A stretch of DNA of 64,000 bases from Balaenoptera acutorostrata (GCF_949987535.1 NC_080079.1:49215000-49278999), one strand, 5' to 3'; shown: positions 33,213 through 45,623, counted from the stretch's first letter. Notes: a model not told the origin generated them from the letters alone. Program-made: numbers and translations.

Positions 33213-33567
33213 GGGCTTCCCTGGTGGCGCAGTGGTTGAGAATCTGCCTGCTAATGCAGAGGACACGGGTTCGAGCCCTGGTCTGGGAAGATCCCACATG
33301 CCGCGGAGCAACTACGCCCGTAGAGCCAGAACTACTGAGCCTGCGCGTCTGGAGCCTGTGCTCCGCAACAAGAGAGACCGCGATAGTGAGAGGCCCGCGC
33401 ACCGCGATGAAGAGTGGCCCCCACTTGCCACAACTGGAGAAAGCCCTCGCACAGAAACGAAGACCCAACACAGCCAAAAATAAATAAATAATTAATTTTA
33501 AAATGAACATCTGCTTATAAATAAATAAATAAATATGGGGAGGAATAATATTAAAAAAAAAAAAAAA
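33213..33567 (+). mobile_element. CHR-type SINE with extra 3' sequence, intact TSD
   Basis: The SINE body begins GGGCTTCCCTGGTGGCGCAG and ends near 33490 with the usual AATAAATAAATA tail. About 55 bp of other sequence (TGAACATCTGCTTATAAATA ... GGGGAGGAATAATATT) follows, then an A run. The target duplication AAAAGTATAACA lies outside all of this (33201-33212 and 33568-33579). So the extra piece arrived with the SINE. Confidence 0.9.
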
Positions 33568-34094
33568 AAAAGTATAACAAATACAGTACTTTCTCAGAAT
33601 TTTGTGACTTTCTGGCCATTCTGTGGTCCACTGATTGATTGACCACTGGGCCCCTTGTTTCTTAGGGGTGTTTCACAGGAAAAAACATTGAGAATATTAT
33701 TTGAAAATTGGCAAATGCCCTGTTTAACAGCTTGACATTTCCTGACTTTGCAGACACCTGTGTGTGGCACTCCTGCAGCTATGGCGACTGTGCACGTGTC
33801 TGCCCACCTTCTGTATGGCTGCCCCTCACACGCCCCGACCCAGATCAGGTACAGGAACATGTTTGCTGACTGACGGAATGAAAGACCACTCACAGGGGAA
33901 ACCTGCTAGATTCCTTCAAGAGCAACTGGTCATGTTCCTGGGACAGCAATAGGAATAAATTCCCTATGTTAACATTTTCCGCAGGACACAAGCAACACGA
34001 GATTCTTAAAGTCATCTGTTGAGTTTCTTTTGAGAAAGAGAAGTGGGAAGGGCACCCTACAGTGTATTGGTTCAGTGTTCCCAGGTGATTGGAC

Positions 34095-34215
34095 CTTACA
34101 CTCCTGTTGTAGAGATTTGGAAACTGAGGCGCAGAGGGGTAACTTGTCCAAAGTCACATGACTAGTACAAGATGGAGATCGGGGTCCATCCAGGTGAGTC
34201 CCCGTCCAGGGTGCC
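34095..34215 (+). repeat. MIR SINE
   Basis: GAGATTTGGAAACTGAGGCG, CAGAGGGGTAACTTGTCCAA and AGTCACATGACTAGTACAAG match MIR. Confidence 0.8.
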
Positions 34216-34574
34216 ATCTTAGGCTGCCAACAGGAGCCAAGGCGGGTGCTGGGCATCACAGCTCTGAGACACAGAGGGGCGCAGACAGAAATTCCTCAGC
34301 TAGAGATATGCATACCGGATGGGAAAGGGTGATGTGCAGGAGGAGGTATGCTCAGTGCCAGCTCAGAACAAAGATGTAGATAAAATTCTTTACGAGTGAT
34401 CTCAGCTAGACTAAATCTCTAGATAAATTAGGATGTGGGGAGGAATGTGGCAGGGGATTAGTGGGTGGGGGGTTGAATGACCCAGGTCACCTCTGGGAAG
34501 CCAAGCCCAGGTACAGCGGGGAGCCTTCAGCTTAGGAACTTAGACACAAGGCTGTTCTTTAGTCTAGGTCTTTC

Positions 34575-34725
34575 GTACACAGGTGTGGTCCATGGACCAG
34601 CTGCATCAGCATCACCTGGGACCTTATTGGAAATGCAGATTCTCAGGCCCCACCCAGAACTACTGAAACAGAATCTGGGTTATAGCAATAAGTCCTGAGC
34701 GATTTGTGTGCATGTTGAATGCAAA
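34575..34725 (+). repeat. MER5A hAT-Charlie element
   Basis: GTGGTCCATGGACCAGCTGC, ATCAGCATCACCTGGGACCT and GGAAATGCAGATTCTCAGGC are MER5A in order; the right end is degraded. Confidence 0.85.
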
Positions 34726-35394
34726 GCAATGCTCCCAAGCGAAACAACGTCAGTGCTACCCAACCCTGGACTGTAAGCTTCTGAGGAGGGTCTTGCATCT
34801 GTGCGCGCAGAAACTAGTGCCATGCTCTTCAAGATGCTTGATAAATTAAACTGATGAAAGAGCAGCAACTCAAAAGCAGGAAGGGAGCTGAAAGTGGTGG
34901 TAGAGAGAGGCAAACAGTGACAAGAAATTGAGTCTAGTTCTCAGGCTGCAAGCCAAGCTGCAAACCAGGGCTGATTGCCCATGGGCTGATTCTGGCCCGC
35001 AAGACATATTTTGTTTGGCTCATGAAATATTTTTAAAAGCAAAAGTTTTTACCCATTGATAATGTAGATTTCTATAAGGGTGAATTTGGGCCTGCTTTCC
35101 CCATATAAACAATTAACAGGATCTCAGTAACAGCTGCCCCTTTTGGACAGAGCTTGACTGTCCTCCAGTTGGCCAGAATCCCCACCTCTCCCTATTGCCC
35201 CCATCCCAGGCCCCCTCCTGCCCCTGACACCTGCTTTCTCAGTTCAACTTACCTGTCTCATCTCTCTATAAGGGTTTGAGTCTGGGAGCTCTAGTGTAGG
35301 CAATTAAAAACTCAAAATCAAAGATGGCTAGAAAAATGATAGTTATTGTGTATTGGCCGAGTCATTTGACACCCCCATTTATTTGTCTTGTGCG

Positions 35395-35580
35395 GCTGTG
35401 GTTAAGGGTGAGGTGTTGAGTCACACTGTCTGAGATTCAGTTGTGGCTCAGCCTCTGCCCAGGTCTGGGGTCCTGAGCGAGTCACATTACCCTTTAAACT
35501 TCAGTCTCTTCATCTGTAAAATGGACTCAATAAGAGCATCTCCATGTGGAGCATTAATCCCCAGGCCTGGAACATAGTTA
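35395..35580 (+). repeat. MIR SINE
   Basis: TGAGATTCAGTTGTGGCTCA, CTTCAGTCTCTTCATCTGTA and AAATGGACTCAATAAGAGCA match the MIR core. Confidence 0.75.
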
Positions 35581-35589
35581 GCAGAAGCT

Positions 35590-36590
35590 GATAAGTAAGA
35601 TGTTAGTAATTGCAGTTGCCAGAGCAAAATAACACACATGAATGCAGGTATTTATTCCCTGCATTTCTAAAATATCAGCATTAATTATCAATATTTTCCA
35701 CCAAAAGGCTACAGAATACATAAAATTGTTAAATTCAGTGAAGCTAAATATTTTACACATTTCAAATAGAAATTGCATACATATGAAAAGCATTAAGTGA
35801 AAACATAAACCTATGAAATATAAACATTGAAAATATTACCCTCCTAATAAAAATTATTAGCAGATGAAATTAATAAAATATTATTCAACAATAACAAACC
35901 AAGCCCCATAAAACAAAGAAAATTTTAATAATAATGAACACTTGAAATCACACTATTTGATGTTATTTTTGAATCACGAGCATATTTTGGTGCCCCTTTT
36001 TTCTAGCTGCTATAAAATTTTTGAGGATATTGTTCCAAACTAAATTTCAATCTAATATTATCCTTTGAGTGCTTTACCTTCAAATAATCTTCTTTCTTAT
36101 TCAATATGCTAGAGGTCTTTTTTAACTCCTTTTTTGTGGTTAGCAGGGGCTACATCTTTTAATGAATCATGAGCTCTAGTTTTATCTCAAAAAAAGCATT
36201 TCCAGTTTGTCTCATCTTCTGCAGCATCCTCCTGGGTAGGTGATCCCACGGGTCTGGTGATGGGTTGCTAGGAGCAGTTGTGTTTGAAGGCCACTGGTTC
36301 GGAAAGTCTTGGAAACAGAATAAGGATTTATGTTGCAATAGAGGCACCTTGGTTCTCTTCCCCACTGTGGATTATGGAGGAATAGAAAACCACTTTCTAA
36401 ACAACCTTTTCCTTACCGGATCCAAACGTCTATTGAAGCATATCCCCAGGTGTAAATGATTCCAATTTTTAAAAAATATATCACAAAAATACCTGTAGTT
36501 TGATGTGTTTTAAAAGCACATTATTCTGGAATACCAGAATGTTAAAAACTGGGGCTACAATCACTTAAAAAAAAAAAAAAAAACACCAGA
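35590..36590. other. AT-rich intron without firm element
   Basis: Strongly AT-rich from 35640 to 36120. No exon and no named repeat can be supported. An A run lies at about 36566-36582. Confidence 0.4.
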
Positions 36591-36718
36591 TTTGGAAGAT
36601 TTCCTCAAGGTCAGTGATACTTTCCTGGGTTCTGAGGGCACAGCTGCCCCTGATGCTTTTCTGCAGACTTGCATTGGAGGAAACAGAGCCGGGGAGGCTG
36701 TGGCTGGGAAAGGACAGA

Positions 36719-37148
36719 GGTTGTTATTGTCCCCCCGAAATTCACGTCCACCGGCAGTCTCAGAATGTAACCTTATTTGGAAATAGGGTCTTTGCCGATA
36801 AAATTAGTTAAGATGACATCTGGAATAGGGTGGGCCCTAAATTAATGACTGGTGTCCTTATGAGAAGAAATTTGGACACACAGACACTTAAGGGAGAGGT
36901 CATGTGAGGATGGAGGCAGAGATTGGAGTGATGCAGCTACAAGCCAAGGAAGGCTGAGGATTCCCCGCAACGCCAGAACTAGTAAAGAGGCATGGACAGC
37001 CTTCCCTAGAGCCTTCAGAAGGAGCACGGCCCTGCCAACACCTCCATTTCAGACTTCTAGCCTCCAGAACTCTGAGAGAACACATTTCTGTTGCTGTAAG
37101 CCAGCCAGTTTGTGGTGATTGGTTACAGCAGCCCTAGCAAACTGGTAC
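36719..37148 (+). repeat. MLT1-type LTR (ERVL-MaLR)
   Basis: GAATGTAACCTTATTTGGAA, ATAGGGTCTTTGCCGATAAA, GGTGTCCTTATGAGAAGAAA, GATGGAGGCAGAGATTGGAG, TTCAGACTTCTAGCCTCCAG and GGTTACAGCAGCCCTAGCAA follow an MLT1 LTR. No internal retroviral genes accompany it. Confidence 0.85.
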
Positions 37149-37199
37149 AGCCATGAAGTTAGTAGTGAAGCGGCCAGAGCAAAGGGCCTCTGGCAACAG

Positions 37200-37390
37200 G
37201 ACCGACTTTCACTGGCCTGGAGAATCCAGCTCACACTCTTAAGGCCCCAAACCTCAAAGACCTGGCTCACCTTCCTCCCCTCCTCCCTGGAAGGTCCCCC
37301 ATCCTCTTACACAGCCCCTTCCTCTGAGCAGCCTGCTACCCCAGCTATGGCCCGTCATTTGCGCCACCTGCACCACCACCTGGTCACTTC
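37200..37390 (+). repeat. L2 LINE fragment
   Basis: CACTCTTAAGGCCCCAAACC, TCAAAGACCTGGCTCACCTT and CAGCTATGGCCCGTCATTTG resemble the C-terminal coding part of L2. Confidence 0.5.
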
Positions 37391-37399
37391 CAAATGCTG

Positions 37400-37600
37400 C
37401 CTGTGGTCGAGTGGGAAGAACAGAGCCGCAGGAGTCCGAGATCCCGGGAAGAACTGGCTTCTTCCTGGCTGTGTGCACGCCTTAGAAAGTCACCTCATCT
37501 CCTGAGCCTCATTGGATGGTGACAGTAATGACCCTGATGGGCCTTGGCAGGGATGTGGGATGCAGCGGTGCCTGGTACATCATAGCCACTCAGACACTTG
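37400..37600 (+). repeat. MIR SINE
   Basis: GAGTGGGAAGAACAGAGCCG, GGCTGTGTGCACGCCTTAGA and TCACCTCATCTCCTGAGCCT are a diverged MIR, ending with GCGGTGCCTGGTACATCATA. Confidence 0.7.
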
Positions 37601-37781
37601 AGGGGCCTCTCCCACCCACAGGCAGGAATGACGAGAATCCCAGCATCCTAGAGAGCCAGGCCTTTCCTGACCGGCTCTGGGGCAGAGCTGGAGCAGGTGG
37701 GGCCCAGAACACACCTGCCATGGGCGGAGCCTTCCTCTGAGAGGAAAGGCCTGGAGCTGGCAGAGGAGCAGCCGTCCTCAT

Positions 37782-37803
37782 CACACACACACACAGACAC
37801 ACA

Positions 37804-37839
<36 letters not shown>
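37782..37839. repeat. (CA)n microsatellite
   Basis: Nearly pure CA dinucleotide repeat over about 58 bp with a few GACA interruptions. Open frames through it are artefacts. Confidence 0.95.
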
Positions 37840-37840
<1 letters not shown>

Positions 37841-38370
37841 CGGGCTGAGAAGGGCCGTCGGGCAGGGGGCTCTGGTCTGTGGTTTCCCGTGTCTGGCACT
37901 GAGTGGCACTCCACAAATAACTGTCTCAGGAATGATGCTGGAGAGGGAACAACAACTCACCAGATGTGTCAGAACAAAGTGCTGCCAGACCAGCCCACCT
38001 CGCTGGAGCCTCCACTGAAAAGATGTGCAGCGCGGAAGCTTTTCTTTTCTTTTCTTTTAAATTGAGAGAAGCTGATCTTCTTTGTTCTGTGAAGGGTCAC
38101 TTAAGTGGCCGTCTTAGAGATGCAAATCCCAGACGAGTAAGCACCCAGCATCCTGGGATCTGTGCTTAAGGAGACCTTTTGTGGCCGGTAGTGGTGGGTT
38201 CTATTTTGTATTTTTGAGTGGCTTGGCAAAGATCGTGCCCTCCTTTGGCATGCAGCAGAGGGGGATCTGTGGGGAGAATTGGGGAAGAAGAGAAATGTGC
38301 GGACTAATTTGCACAAAGAGTCCAAGTTTTCTGGAAGGAATGAGATGGCTATATCACCACCGTGTTTTCA

Positions 38371-38499
38371 CACTTTTTTTTAAAATTATTATTATTTTTA
38401 ATTGGAGTACAGTTGCTTTACAATATTGTGTTACTTTCTGCTATACAGCAAGGTGAATTAGCTATACACATACATATATCCCCTCTTTTTTTTTTTTTT
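38371..38499 (-). mobile_element. Truncated cetartiodactyl L1 3' end, antisense
   Basis: TTGGAGTACAGTTGCTTTAC, AATATTGTGTTACTTTCTGC and ATACAGCAAGGTGAATTAGC match the reverse complement of the young L1 3' region, as at 19697. It lies next to a CHR SINE with only about 40 bp of other sequence between. Confidence 0.8.
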
Positions 38500-38539
38500 A
38501 AAGCTTGATGGTATTCACATTGCTTAATTTGTGTCATGC

Positions 38540-38831
38540 TTTATTTATTTATTTATTTAATTTATTTATGGCTGTGTTGGGTCTTCGTTTCTGTGCGAGG
38601 GCTTTCTCTAGTTGTGGCAAGCGGGGGCCACTCTTCATCGCGGTGCGCGTACCTCTCACTATCACGGCTTCTCTTGTTGCGGAGCACAGGCTCCAGACGC
38701 GCAGGCTCAGTAACTGTGGCTCACGGGGCCAGCTGCTCCGCGGCATGTGGGATCTTCCCAGACCAGGGCTCGAACCCGTGTCCCCTGCATTGGCAGGCAG
38801 ATTCTCAACCACTGTGCCACCAAGGAAGCCC
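38540..38831 (-). mobile_element. CHR-type SINE
   Basis: Antisense copy with ATTTATTTATTTA tail on the left and GGGGCTTCCTTGGTGGCACAG (minus strand) on the right. A clean target duplication is not obvious, because the neighbouring L1 fragment and a T run complicate the left side. Confidence 0.93.
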
Positions 38832-38879
38832 CATTCACACTTTTTTGACAAGAAATAAACATTACATCCCACCTGAGGG

Positions 38880-40190
38880 CTCAGGCACAGACTGAAGCAA
38901 GGGTTTCACAGAACAGTACTGTTCCTATATGCAGTGCCCACTGGCATTTTTCACTCTCTGTGATTCTATCTCATTTTTTAAAAGACTGGCCAAGACATAC
39001 TGAGTTGATTTCATGACCCCCCTATTGGGTTGGAGTCCATAGTCTGAAAAACTCTTCTTGGGATTTGGTGTTCAGGACACCTGTTGGGTGGACCAAGGCC
39101 TGGCTGTGGGAAGGGTGCTGTGGCCATGGGGTTAGTGAGCTCCACCTAGGACTGAGTAGGGAGAAGAGAAACGGTGGTCCTTGGGAGTTATCAAATGCTA
39201 GAACTGGATCTGACCTGGTCATCTGAGGCCAACTCGCCCCTGGAAATTGTGTGTGTCTGGGTGTGATTTGACAGAGTGGAGCACTAGAAGCTTGTGGACC
39301 CTCTCCCCAAGCAAGATGTCATGTGCCAGAGGTGCTGTGTGTCCCTCGAGAGACCTGGTGGCCCTCCCCCTCCCCACGGGGGTATTTCTGTGGTGCCCAG
39401 CAGCCCGTTCCCACACACCTGTAATTTCATTGACACACCAAGGCCAGCTTGGGAGGGGCCCACCCCATGCCCACCCCATGCCCACCATCCTGGGGCAGCC
39501 CTGTGGGAGTGGTCAGCAAGGGCATCCACAGTCATACCCCAGAGGTCCTGCCTTATCAGGCTAGGAGTCCTCCAGACTGAGGGAAATGCTGAGGCCTGAG
39601 CAGAACATCCTGGAAGAGTTGCTGCTTCCACAGCAAAACCTTGGGGAACAGGGACTTCACCCATCCCAGCATCTATGCTTTAGACACATGGCCAAGGCCA
39701 GCTTCTGCTAAGAAACCGAATGGACATCAGGATGGGATGGAAGTGGCCTGGACACTTGCCCACCAGAACCAGAATCGCGAAGCCGGCTTGTCCTGTGCTT
39801 TCTCCTTCTACAGCTAGGTGGCAGCAGCAAGCACAGGTACTTGAACCCCTCTCTCTGGACTCTGCCATCCCCACCTCTCTCCTCTGGGCTGAGATTCTCC
39901 CAGTGCCGCCCCTCCACCTGCCCAGCACCTCTGGCTGCAGCTCTACTATGAAAAGGAAGGCTGTTGGGCACTTACTTCTCTTAGTGTCCCAGTTAATCCT
40001 CACAGCCCTTCAGCACCTTCGGCCCCATCCATTGCCCCACTGAAAGACAGAAGATCTTTCAAGATGGTGGAAGTTGGAATTCATCTCAGTTTCAGTCAAG
40101 GCAGTACAGAGGCCAAAGACAGGCTTGGGCATCTAATGGCCCACCTGCCGCTCACAGCACCTGACCTCTCTGAACCCCAGGGTGGCAGCC
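38880..40190. other. Intronic sequence without recognised elements
   Basis: No exon is supported. An imperfect short tandem repeat of CCCACCCCATG lies near 39459-39486. A MIR-like remnant (CCAGTTAATCCTCACAGCCC) is at about 39985-40030. Confidence 0.4.
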
Positions 40191-40194
40191 AAAC

Positions 40195-40555
40195 CCGTTT
40201 CCCTTTCCTATGTCCATGCAGTTTTCCAGCCTTGCCCGCAGCAAGATGGGTCACATGACTGAACGCTGGACAATGGAATGTGGGTGGCAGTGTGACTGCA
40301 GGCTGCTCTCAGCCCCTAAAATTCCCTGAGATCTCCCTGCTCCCTCTTCCCTCCTCTGATGGAAAGGATCCAGGGGAGGACGCTGAGGTCCTAGAAGGAG
40401 CCTGAGTCCCTGAGTGACCGCCTGGAGCAGAGCTTCCTCCCTCCCCCCCTTTCGTGCTGACCTACTTGAGATGGTGACCTGAGCACAAAAGAATGTTTAT
40501 AGGGTTAAGGCTCTAAGATTTGCAGTTATTTTGTTACGGCAGCCGGCATTAATTA
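40195..40555 (+). repeat. Ancient LTR-like repeat
   Basis: GGACAATGGAATGTGGGTGG, AAGGAGCCTGAGTCCCTGAG, GACCGCCTGGAGCAGAGC and TTTGTTACGGCAGCCGGCAT match an LTR-type repeat of the MaLR-like group, including its 3' end. Confidence 0.6.
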
Positions 40556-41014
40556 CCTGATTAACGTGCTGGTTTCCTTATCTGTGACATGGGGTTTTCT
40601 ACATTCGGTCTCAGGGTGGTTGTGCTTAAGACATATAATGTATGCAAATTGCCAATCCTGGAGGCTGGTGCATTGCAAAGACTCAGAGACTCACCCGGTA
40701 ACTGAGGTCACTCCCTTCCACTGTCAGCAGCTGCAGCAGCAATGGTGACAACCGCAAGGAGAACTAATTAACCCCCAGGTCACAGAGCTGTGCCCTCAAC
40801 CAAGCGGACCAGACAACAGATGGGCCTAGCTCATGGTAGAGGGTCTTATCTTCTGTGGCACGTGGGAATGCTGGGAACCTTCAAAGGTGCACAGGTCTTA
40901 TCTATGCAAACGCTTTGTCACCTGGATTTTTCTAATACTGTGGAGACTCGCCATTAGGGCAGTATCTGTAATGGAATGCTGAGCTGACGGGATCGCAGGT
41001 ACTGAAAGGGAGAG

Positions 41015-41230
41015 GTAAGAGCTACACTGGAGCCAGGCTCCTCAGTTCAAATCCTGTCTCTTACTAGCTGTGGGACCCCAGGTAAATCACTTAGCAGCCC
41101 TGTGCCTCAGTTTCCCCATCAGTAAAATGGGGGTTGTAATAGTGTTCTTGTGGAGTTTGAGTAAATATATGTAGAATGCTCAGTGCTTGGCACACAGCAG
41201 ATGCTCAATATGTGTTGCTCTTATTACTGA
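41015..41230 (+). repeat. MIR SINE, nearly full length
   Basis: GTTCAAATCCTGTCTCTTAC, TAGCTGTGGGACCCCAGGTA, GTGCCTCAGTTTCCCCATCA and GTGCTTGGCACACAGCAGAT follow the MIR consensus from the tRNA-related part to the 3' end. Confidence 0.9.
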
Positions 41231-42061
41231 AGCAAGTGCACCACTTGGTGACTCCTGCTCAAGCAGATGAGACCATCCCCCTGTAGTGCATGGAAAGTTC
41301 TGGTGCCATCACAGCCACCAGGAAGTGCCCTGCCTGCCTTCGAGGAGCTGCTGCTGCAGCCGGTCAGTCCTGGACAGGGAGCAAAAGCCCTCAGGGCCAT
41401 GGCCCTGGCCCCCCCCCCCGCTCTTTCCCATGCTGCATTTCTGCTGGGGCTGGGGGAGGAAAGAAAGAAAGGCAGAAAGAGCAGGTGGGAGCAGGGCTGT
41501 GGGTGAGGCTTCAGGAAGGACAATGGGCTTTGTAAAATCCCTCTCTGGGCAGTCTGGCCAAGTTCAATGGCTTCAGGCCACATGAACAGCAAGAAAAATG
41601 TGGCCCAGGAATTTCTCCCCAACGATTCCCCTTGTCTTTCTCTGTGGGAATTTGGAGCTGCAGACACATTCCTTCCACAAACAACATCCGCAGCAGCTGA
41701 AGGCCCATTGGCCAGAGCTGGGGAAGCCGCTGGCCATGCACCTTAGGGCCCTGCCCCCATTACCCCCCTCCCTGAGGACTGGGCACAGCAAATGTGCAGG
41801 AGAATAGGCTCTGGCTGGCAGACTTCAGAGCCCACTGTATCAGAGACTGACCCCTCCCGGGCACTGTGGATCTCTCCCGAGAGCCAACTGTCCAGACAGT
41901 TTGTGCAGTTGCTTTTTCCTAATCTGTCACCCAGAAATGGAAACTAGACATCTTGGACAGAATCCCCACCTCTTAGAGATGGGAATTCACTTTTTTTCTA
42001 AGCCAAGTACTTCCCAACTTAAGAGGAAACAGTTTCCTAATGGTCTAAAAGTCTTCTAGAC

Positions 42062-42285
42062 AGGGGATTGCAAACTACATAAAGCCCACAGGACAAATCT
42101 GGCTTACCACCTGCTTTTGTAAATAAAGTTTTATTGAAACACAGCCACACCCATTCATTTCTGTATTGTCTATGGTTGATTTCATGCTACCAGGGCAGAG
42201 TTGAGTAGTTGCTATGGAGACCATATGGCAAAGCTTAAATATGTTTATGATCTGCCCCTCAGAAAAAGTTTACCAACTCCTCGTT
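42062..42285 (+). repeat. hAT-Tip100/Arthur-like DNA transposon
   Basis: GCCCACAGGACAAATCTGGC, TTTTGTAAATAAAGTTTTAT, TGAAACACAGCCACACCCAT and GAAAAAGTTTACCAACTCC match a common non-autonomous hAT element. The family name is less certain than the class. Confidence 0.75.
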
Positions 42286-43259
42286 TAAAACAGGAGGTAT
42301 TACATCCACTTATCGACTTATACTCCTATGTTATTCCACAGAGGGTTTGAAATGGCTTCTAATGAGAACACTTAAAATGAAGGTAACACAATGGTAATAA
42401 TTATAAAAATGAAGGACCCAAGAAAATGCAAATAAAAGTAGAAACGCAAAATCAGGAAACAAAACGTAAATGTGAAAGCCTACTTTGGTGCCTTCATACT
42501 TGCCAAAGCCAAACTTTAAAATTTCCCTGAGCTTCCTGGCAGCCAAAGGAAAAAGAGAAAATGAGACTTATGTCTCATTAAAAGAAAGGAAAAAGCATAC
42601 CACTCCTTATGGGATCCACAGCCTCCTCTAGCACAAAGCAGTGTGTGCTTGCTTCAAATAGACTCCACCTTCCCCAGAGTGACATACTTCATTTTAGAAA
42701 AAAGAACCCAGAGCAATGAGTCTGTAAAGTGAATAATAGCAATGCTGTTGATGAGGGATAATGGGGGCATGGGAGGGAGCTAGTTAATATGTTTAGCCAG
42801 ATAGTTAAATCCAAATCAGTTGGCTTCCATGCACTGTGGTAAAAGTGCACAAAACTTATTTTGAGAGATGGTGGGTGAGGCCTCTTTTCTGCTTATCATT
42901 TCTCTACATCTATTTGTTTCAAAGCAAAAACTGCAGTTGACTGAAGATAGCCCCAACTTGTCACCAACTCAACTTTAGTGCCTGGCACATAGTAGGCCCT
43001 CAAGAAATACCTGATGTGGAGTGGATCTAGCCTCTCTGGACTTCGCATTTCCCATGAAAAATGAGAAGGCCGTATTAAAATGTAAAGTCCTTTCCAATTC
43101 CAGAATATCTGTGAGTGTTGTACGTGCGGCATAATATGCACACTGAATTTTGGCCAAACTCCTAACACAGATCAGAACTGTGATGGGAGGAGAAGATGAG
43201 AGAGGGTGACTCAGGCCTAAGAAGCAGGAGGCAGGGAGCTGATCATTAAGAAGGTGTCT

Positions 43260-43470
43260 CGTGGTGGTCAGACTGCCCACATTCAAGGACAGGCTCTCCC
43301 ACCTACCAGCTCTGTGACTTTGAGAGCTCACATAACCTGGGCAGATGTCCATATTCTCACCTGTAAAATGAGCATTATGACATGTCACCATCATGAGGCT
43401 GCTGTGAAAATTAAATGTGAGATACCAGTGCCAGTATGGGGTAGGTTTGTAGTAAGCGGTCTACAAAGTG
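43260..43470 (+). repeat. MIR SINE
   Basis: CTACCAGCTCTGTGACTTTG, CTCACCTGTAAAATGAGCAT and GAGGCTGCTGTGAAAATTAA are MIR in order. Confidence 0.85.
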
Positions 43471-43707
43471 CTTTTACCTTCAAGAAGCCCCCTCTAACCA
43501 GGTGTCAGGGCTGCCAGGGAACAGGCATTACTCTGAAAAGCTAAGTGAGCAGTGAGCCTCACATGGCCTTCCTGCCAGACCCCGTCCAGCACTTCCCAGG
43601 GGCTGTCTTTTTTTTACCACGAGCCTCACCTACGGACATGCCTTAGACCCATGCGGCATGAATCCATTGCCAAGTTTGTTCCCTCTCCCTCCAAATATCT
43701 ATCACAG

Positions 43708-43920
43708 AGTTAAGAGCGGAGGCTCCTTCACAAGACAGGCTGGGTTCTAATCCAAGCTCGGCCACTAATTGGCTGTGTGAATTACCTGTGCAAATTACTT
43801 CACCTCTCTGTGCCTCAGTGTCCTCCTCTTTAAAGAGGAAGTGATGAGGATACCGGACACATAGGATTGCTCTGAATTCGAATGGAATGTCACACTCTTA
43901 GCCTGGCAGTGCTGGCTATT
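43708..43920 (+). repeat. MIR SINE
   Basis: GCTGGGTTCTAATCCAAGCT, AATTGGCTGTGTGAATTACC and CCTCTCTGTGCCTCAGTGTC match MIR. Confidence 0.85.
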
Positions 43921-43949
43921 AGGAGGATGTATTACCCCCGCCCCCCATG

Positions 43950-44345
43950 TTTCAGTTGTGTTAGTGCATAACAAACTACCCCAAAGCTAAGTGACTGAAA
44001 CGTTTATTTGCTCTCGTTCTGCAATGAGGGCAGGGCTCAGCAGGGATAGCTCGTCACTGCTCTACACGTATCAGCTGGACCGCCTCCAGGGCGGCCTCAC
44101 TCGCGTGGCTGGCCTTGACCTCAGTTCTCCGCATGGCTGGCTCGGGCTTCCCGGAGCATGGCGGTCTCAGGACTGAGTCCCACTGCTGACAAGGGGGTGG
44201 CTCTCCCTGGAAGACAACAGCGGAAGCTACCGAGCCATCTTAGGATTTAGGCCCAGGGCTGGCCCAGAGTCACTTCACTTCTGTCACCTTCTGTTGGTTA
44301 AAGCAAGTCACAGGGTGGCCCAGATTCAAGGGGATAGGAGCACAC
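43950..44345 (+). repeat. Ancient LTR-like repeat, family uncertain
   Basis: CATAACAAACTACCCCAAAG, CAGGGCTCAGCAGGGATAGC, AGACAACAGCGGAAGCTACC and GTTAAAGCAAGTCACAGGG with CAGATTCAAGGGGATAGGAG follow a widespread LTR-type repeat. The class is likely but the name is not certain. Confidence 0.6.
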
Positions 44346-44639
44346 AGGGCGTGGGGCCTGGGCGGTGTGGGTCGCTGGGGGCCACCTCACTAGTACACAG
44401 TCCCGCCCGATCTCCGTCTCCTCTGCCCTGCATCTCTCACCTGCCTTATGCCTTTTCCTTCTAGGCTTCCTCCCTTCTCCCGGTTGCGCCCTTCCAGTCC
44501 CTCCTTCGCTCCAGCACCAGGCTGATCAGTCAGAATCACAGGCTGCATCATACTCTAAATGCCCTGCTATGTTGCCCCCTACCCTGGAACCATGCTCCTT
44601 CACATGATACCAACAATGCTCCTCGGAGGACCATTCCCA

Positions 44640-44880
44640 CGCCATCCCTAAGGTGCTGGACTCCTCCTCATGTCTCAGTTCTCTCACCTCAGAGACCTCT
44701 CCTCTGGAGAGCCTCTCCTGACCACCCTCAGCAGACTGGGGCATTGTCCCCCCAGAGCTCCCAGGTGCCCTCCTGGCCTCCCCAGAGCTCAGCCCTGGGC
44801 TGTTCTTCTCAGGTATTCAGTTGTGTTCAGTCATCGTTTGGTACATGGATGAACAAATGAATGAAAGAATGAATGAATGA
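44640..44880 (+). repeat. L2 LINE 3' end with (GAAT)n tail
   Basis: CCTCTCCTGACCACCCTCAG and the closing ATGAATGAAAGAATGAATGA are typical of the L2 3' end. The part between is diverged. Confidence 0.65.
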
Positions 44881-45623
44881 TCATCACAGCCCCCCAAAGC
44901 TACACCTGTGACTAAGATGCCATGTCCCCATTTCTACTCTTCCCTGAGCTGCCTCGGGCTGAGCTCACACCTTGAGATGGCACCCTAGGGGTACCTTGGG
45001 TATGAGCCGGGAGGAGCAACCAGACTCCTGCAGAGGGGTATAAAGGCCGGGTCCTGAGACTCCTAAGCAAATCCCTGAATGGCCTGGAGCATGTCTGGAA
45101 CCAGGGGCTCAGGCTGCAGAGGGCTAGGATCCCAGCAGCAGCAGCCTCCTTAGAAACAACCCCATATCCTCACCACCAAACTTTGAGTCTCCCAGAGAAA
45201 TGGACTAAAGCAGCAGGAGGTGGAGCTCTGGATGGGTGGGTGTAGCCCCAGCCCCGCAGAGCCTTTGTTCTCCAAAGCTGGCATCCGATCCTCCTCCCAG
45301 AGCTCATTGTACTCACTGGATACCCGCCCCCTGGTTCTGGCTCTGCTTTCCCATGATGTGTAGGATGTTGGCCTTCTAGCTCAGGAAGATGTCTCAGGGG
45401 CCCCCACCTCCCTGGTCAGTTTTCTGGAGTAGAGTGGCTTGAGCTCAGCTGAGGCCTTGGAGCGGTGAGTGATCCTGACGTTTTGGCTCAGTTCAAGATG
45501 GTTTGGGGTCATGATCAATTCAGGGGTCTATGTTCAGGGATTTTAATTTTTCAGGTGAATTCCTTGCTCAGTCTATGCTTTTGCAATTGCAGCCCATGAT
45601 TCTACACGTGATGGGGTAAATGC

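Noticed and set aside
33230..33300. tRNA gene-like A and B boxes
   Set aside because: They belong to the tRNA-derived heads of CHR SINEs. No cloverleaf with intact anticodon and acceptor stems is present.
37697..38065. Open frames containing His-Thr or Cys-Val repeats
   Set aside because: They are translations of the CA microsatellite.
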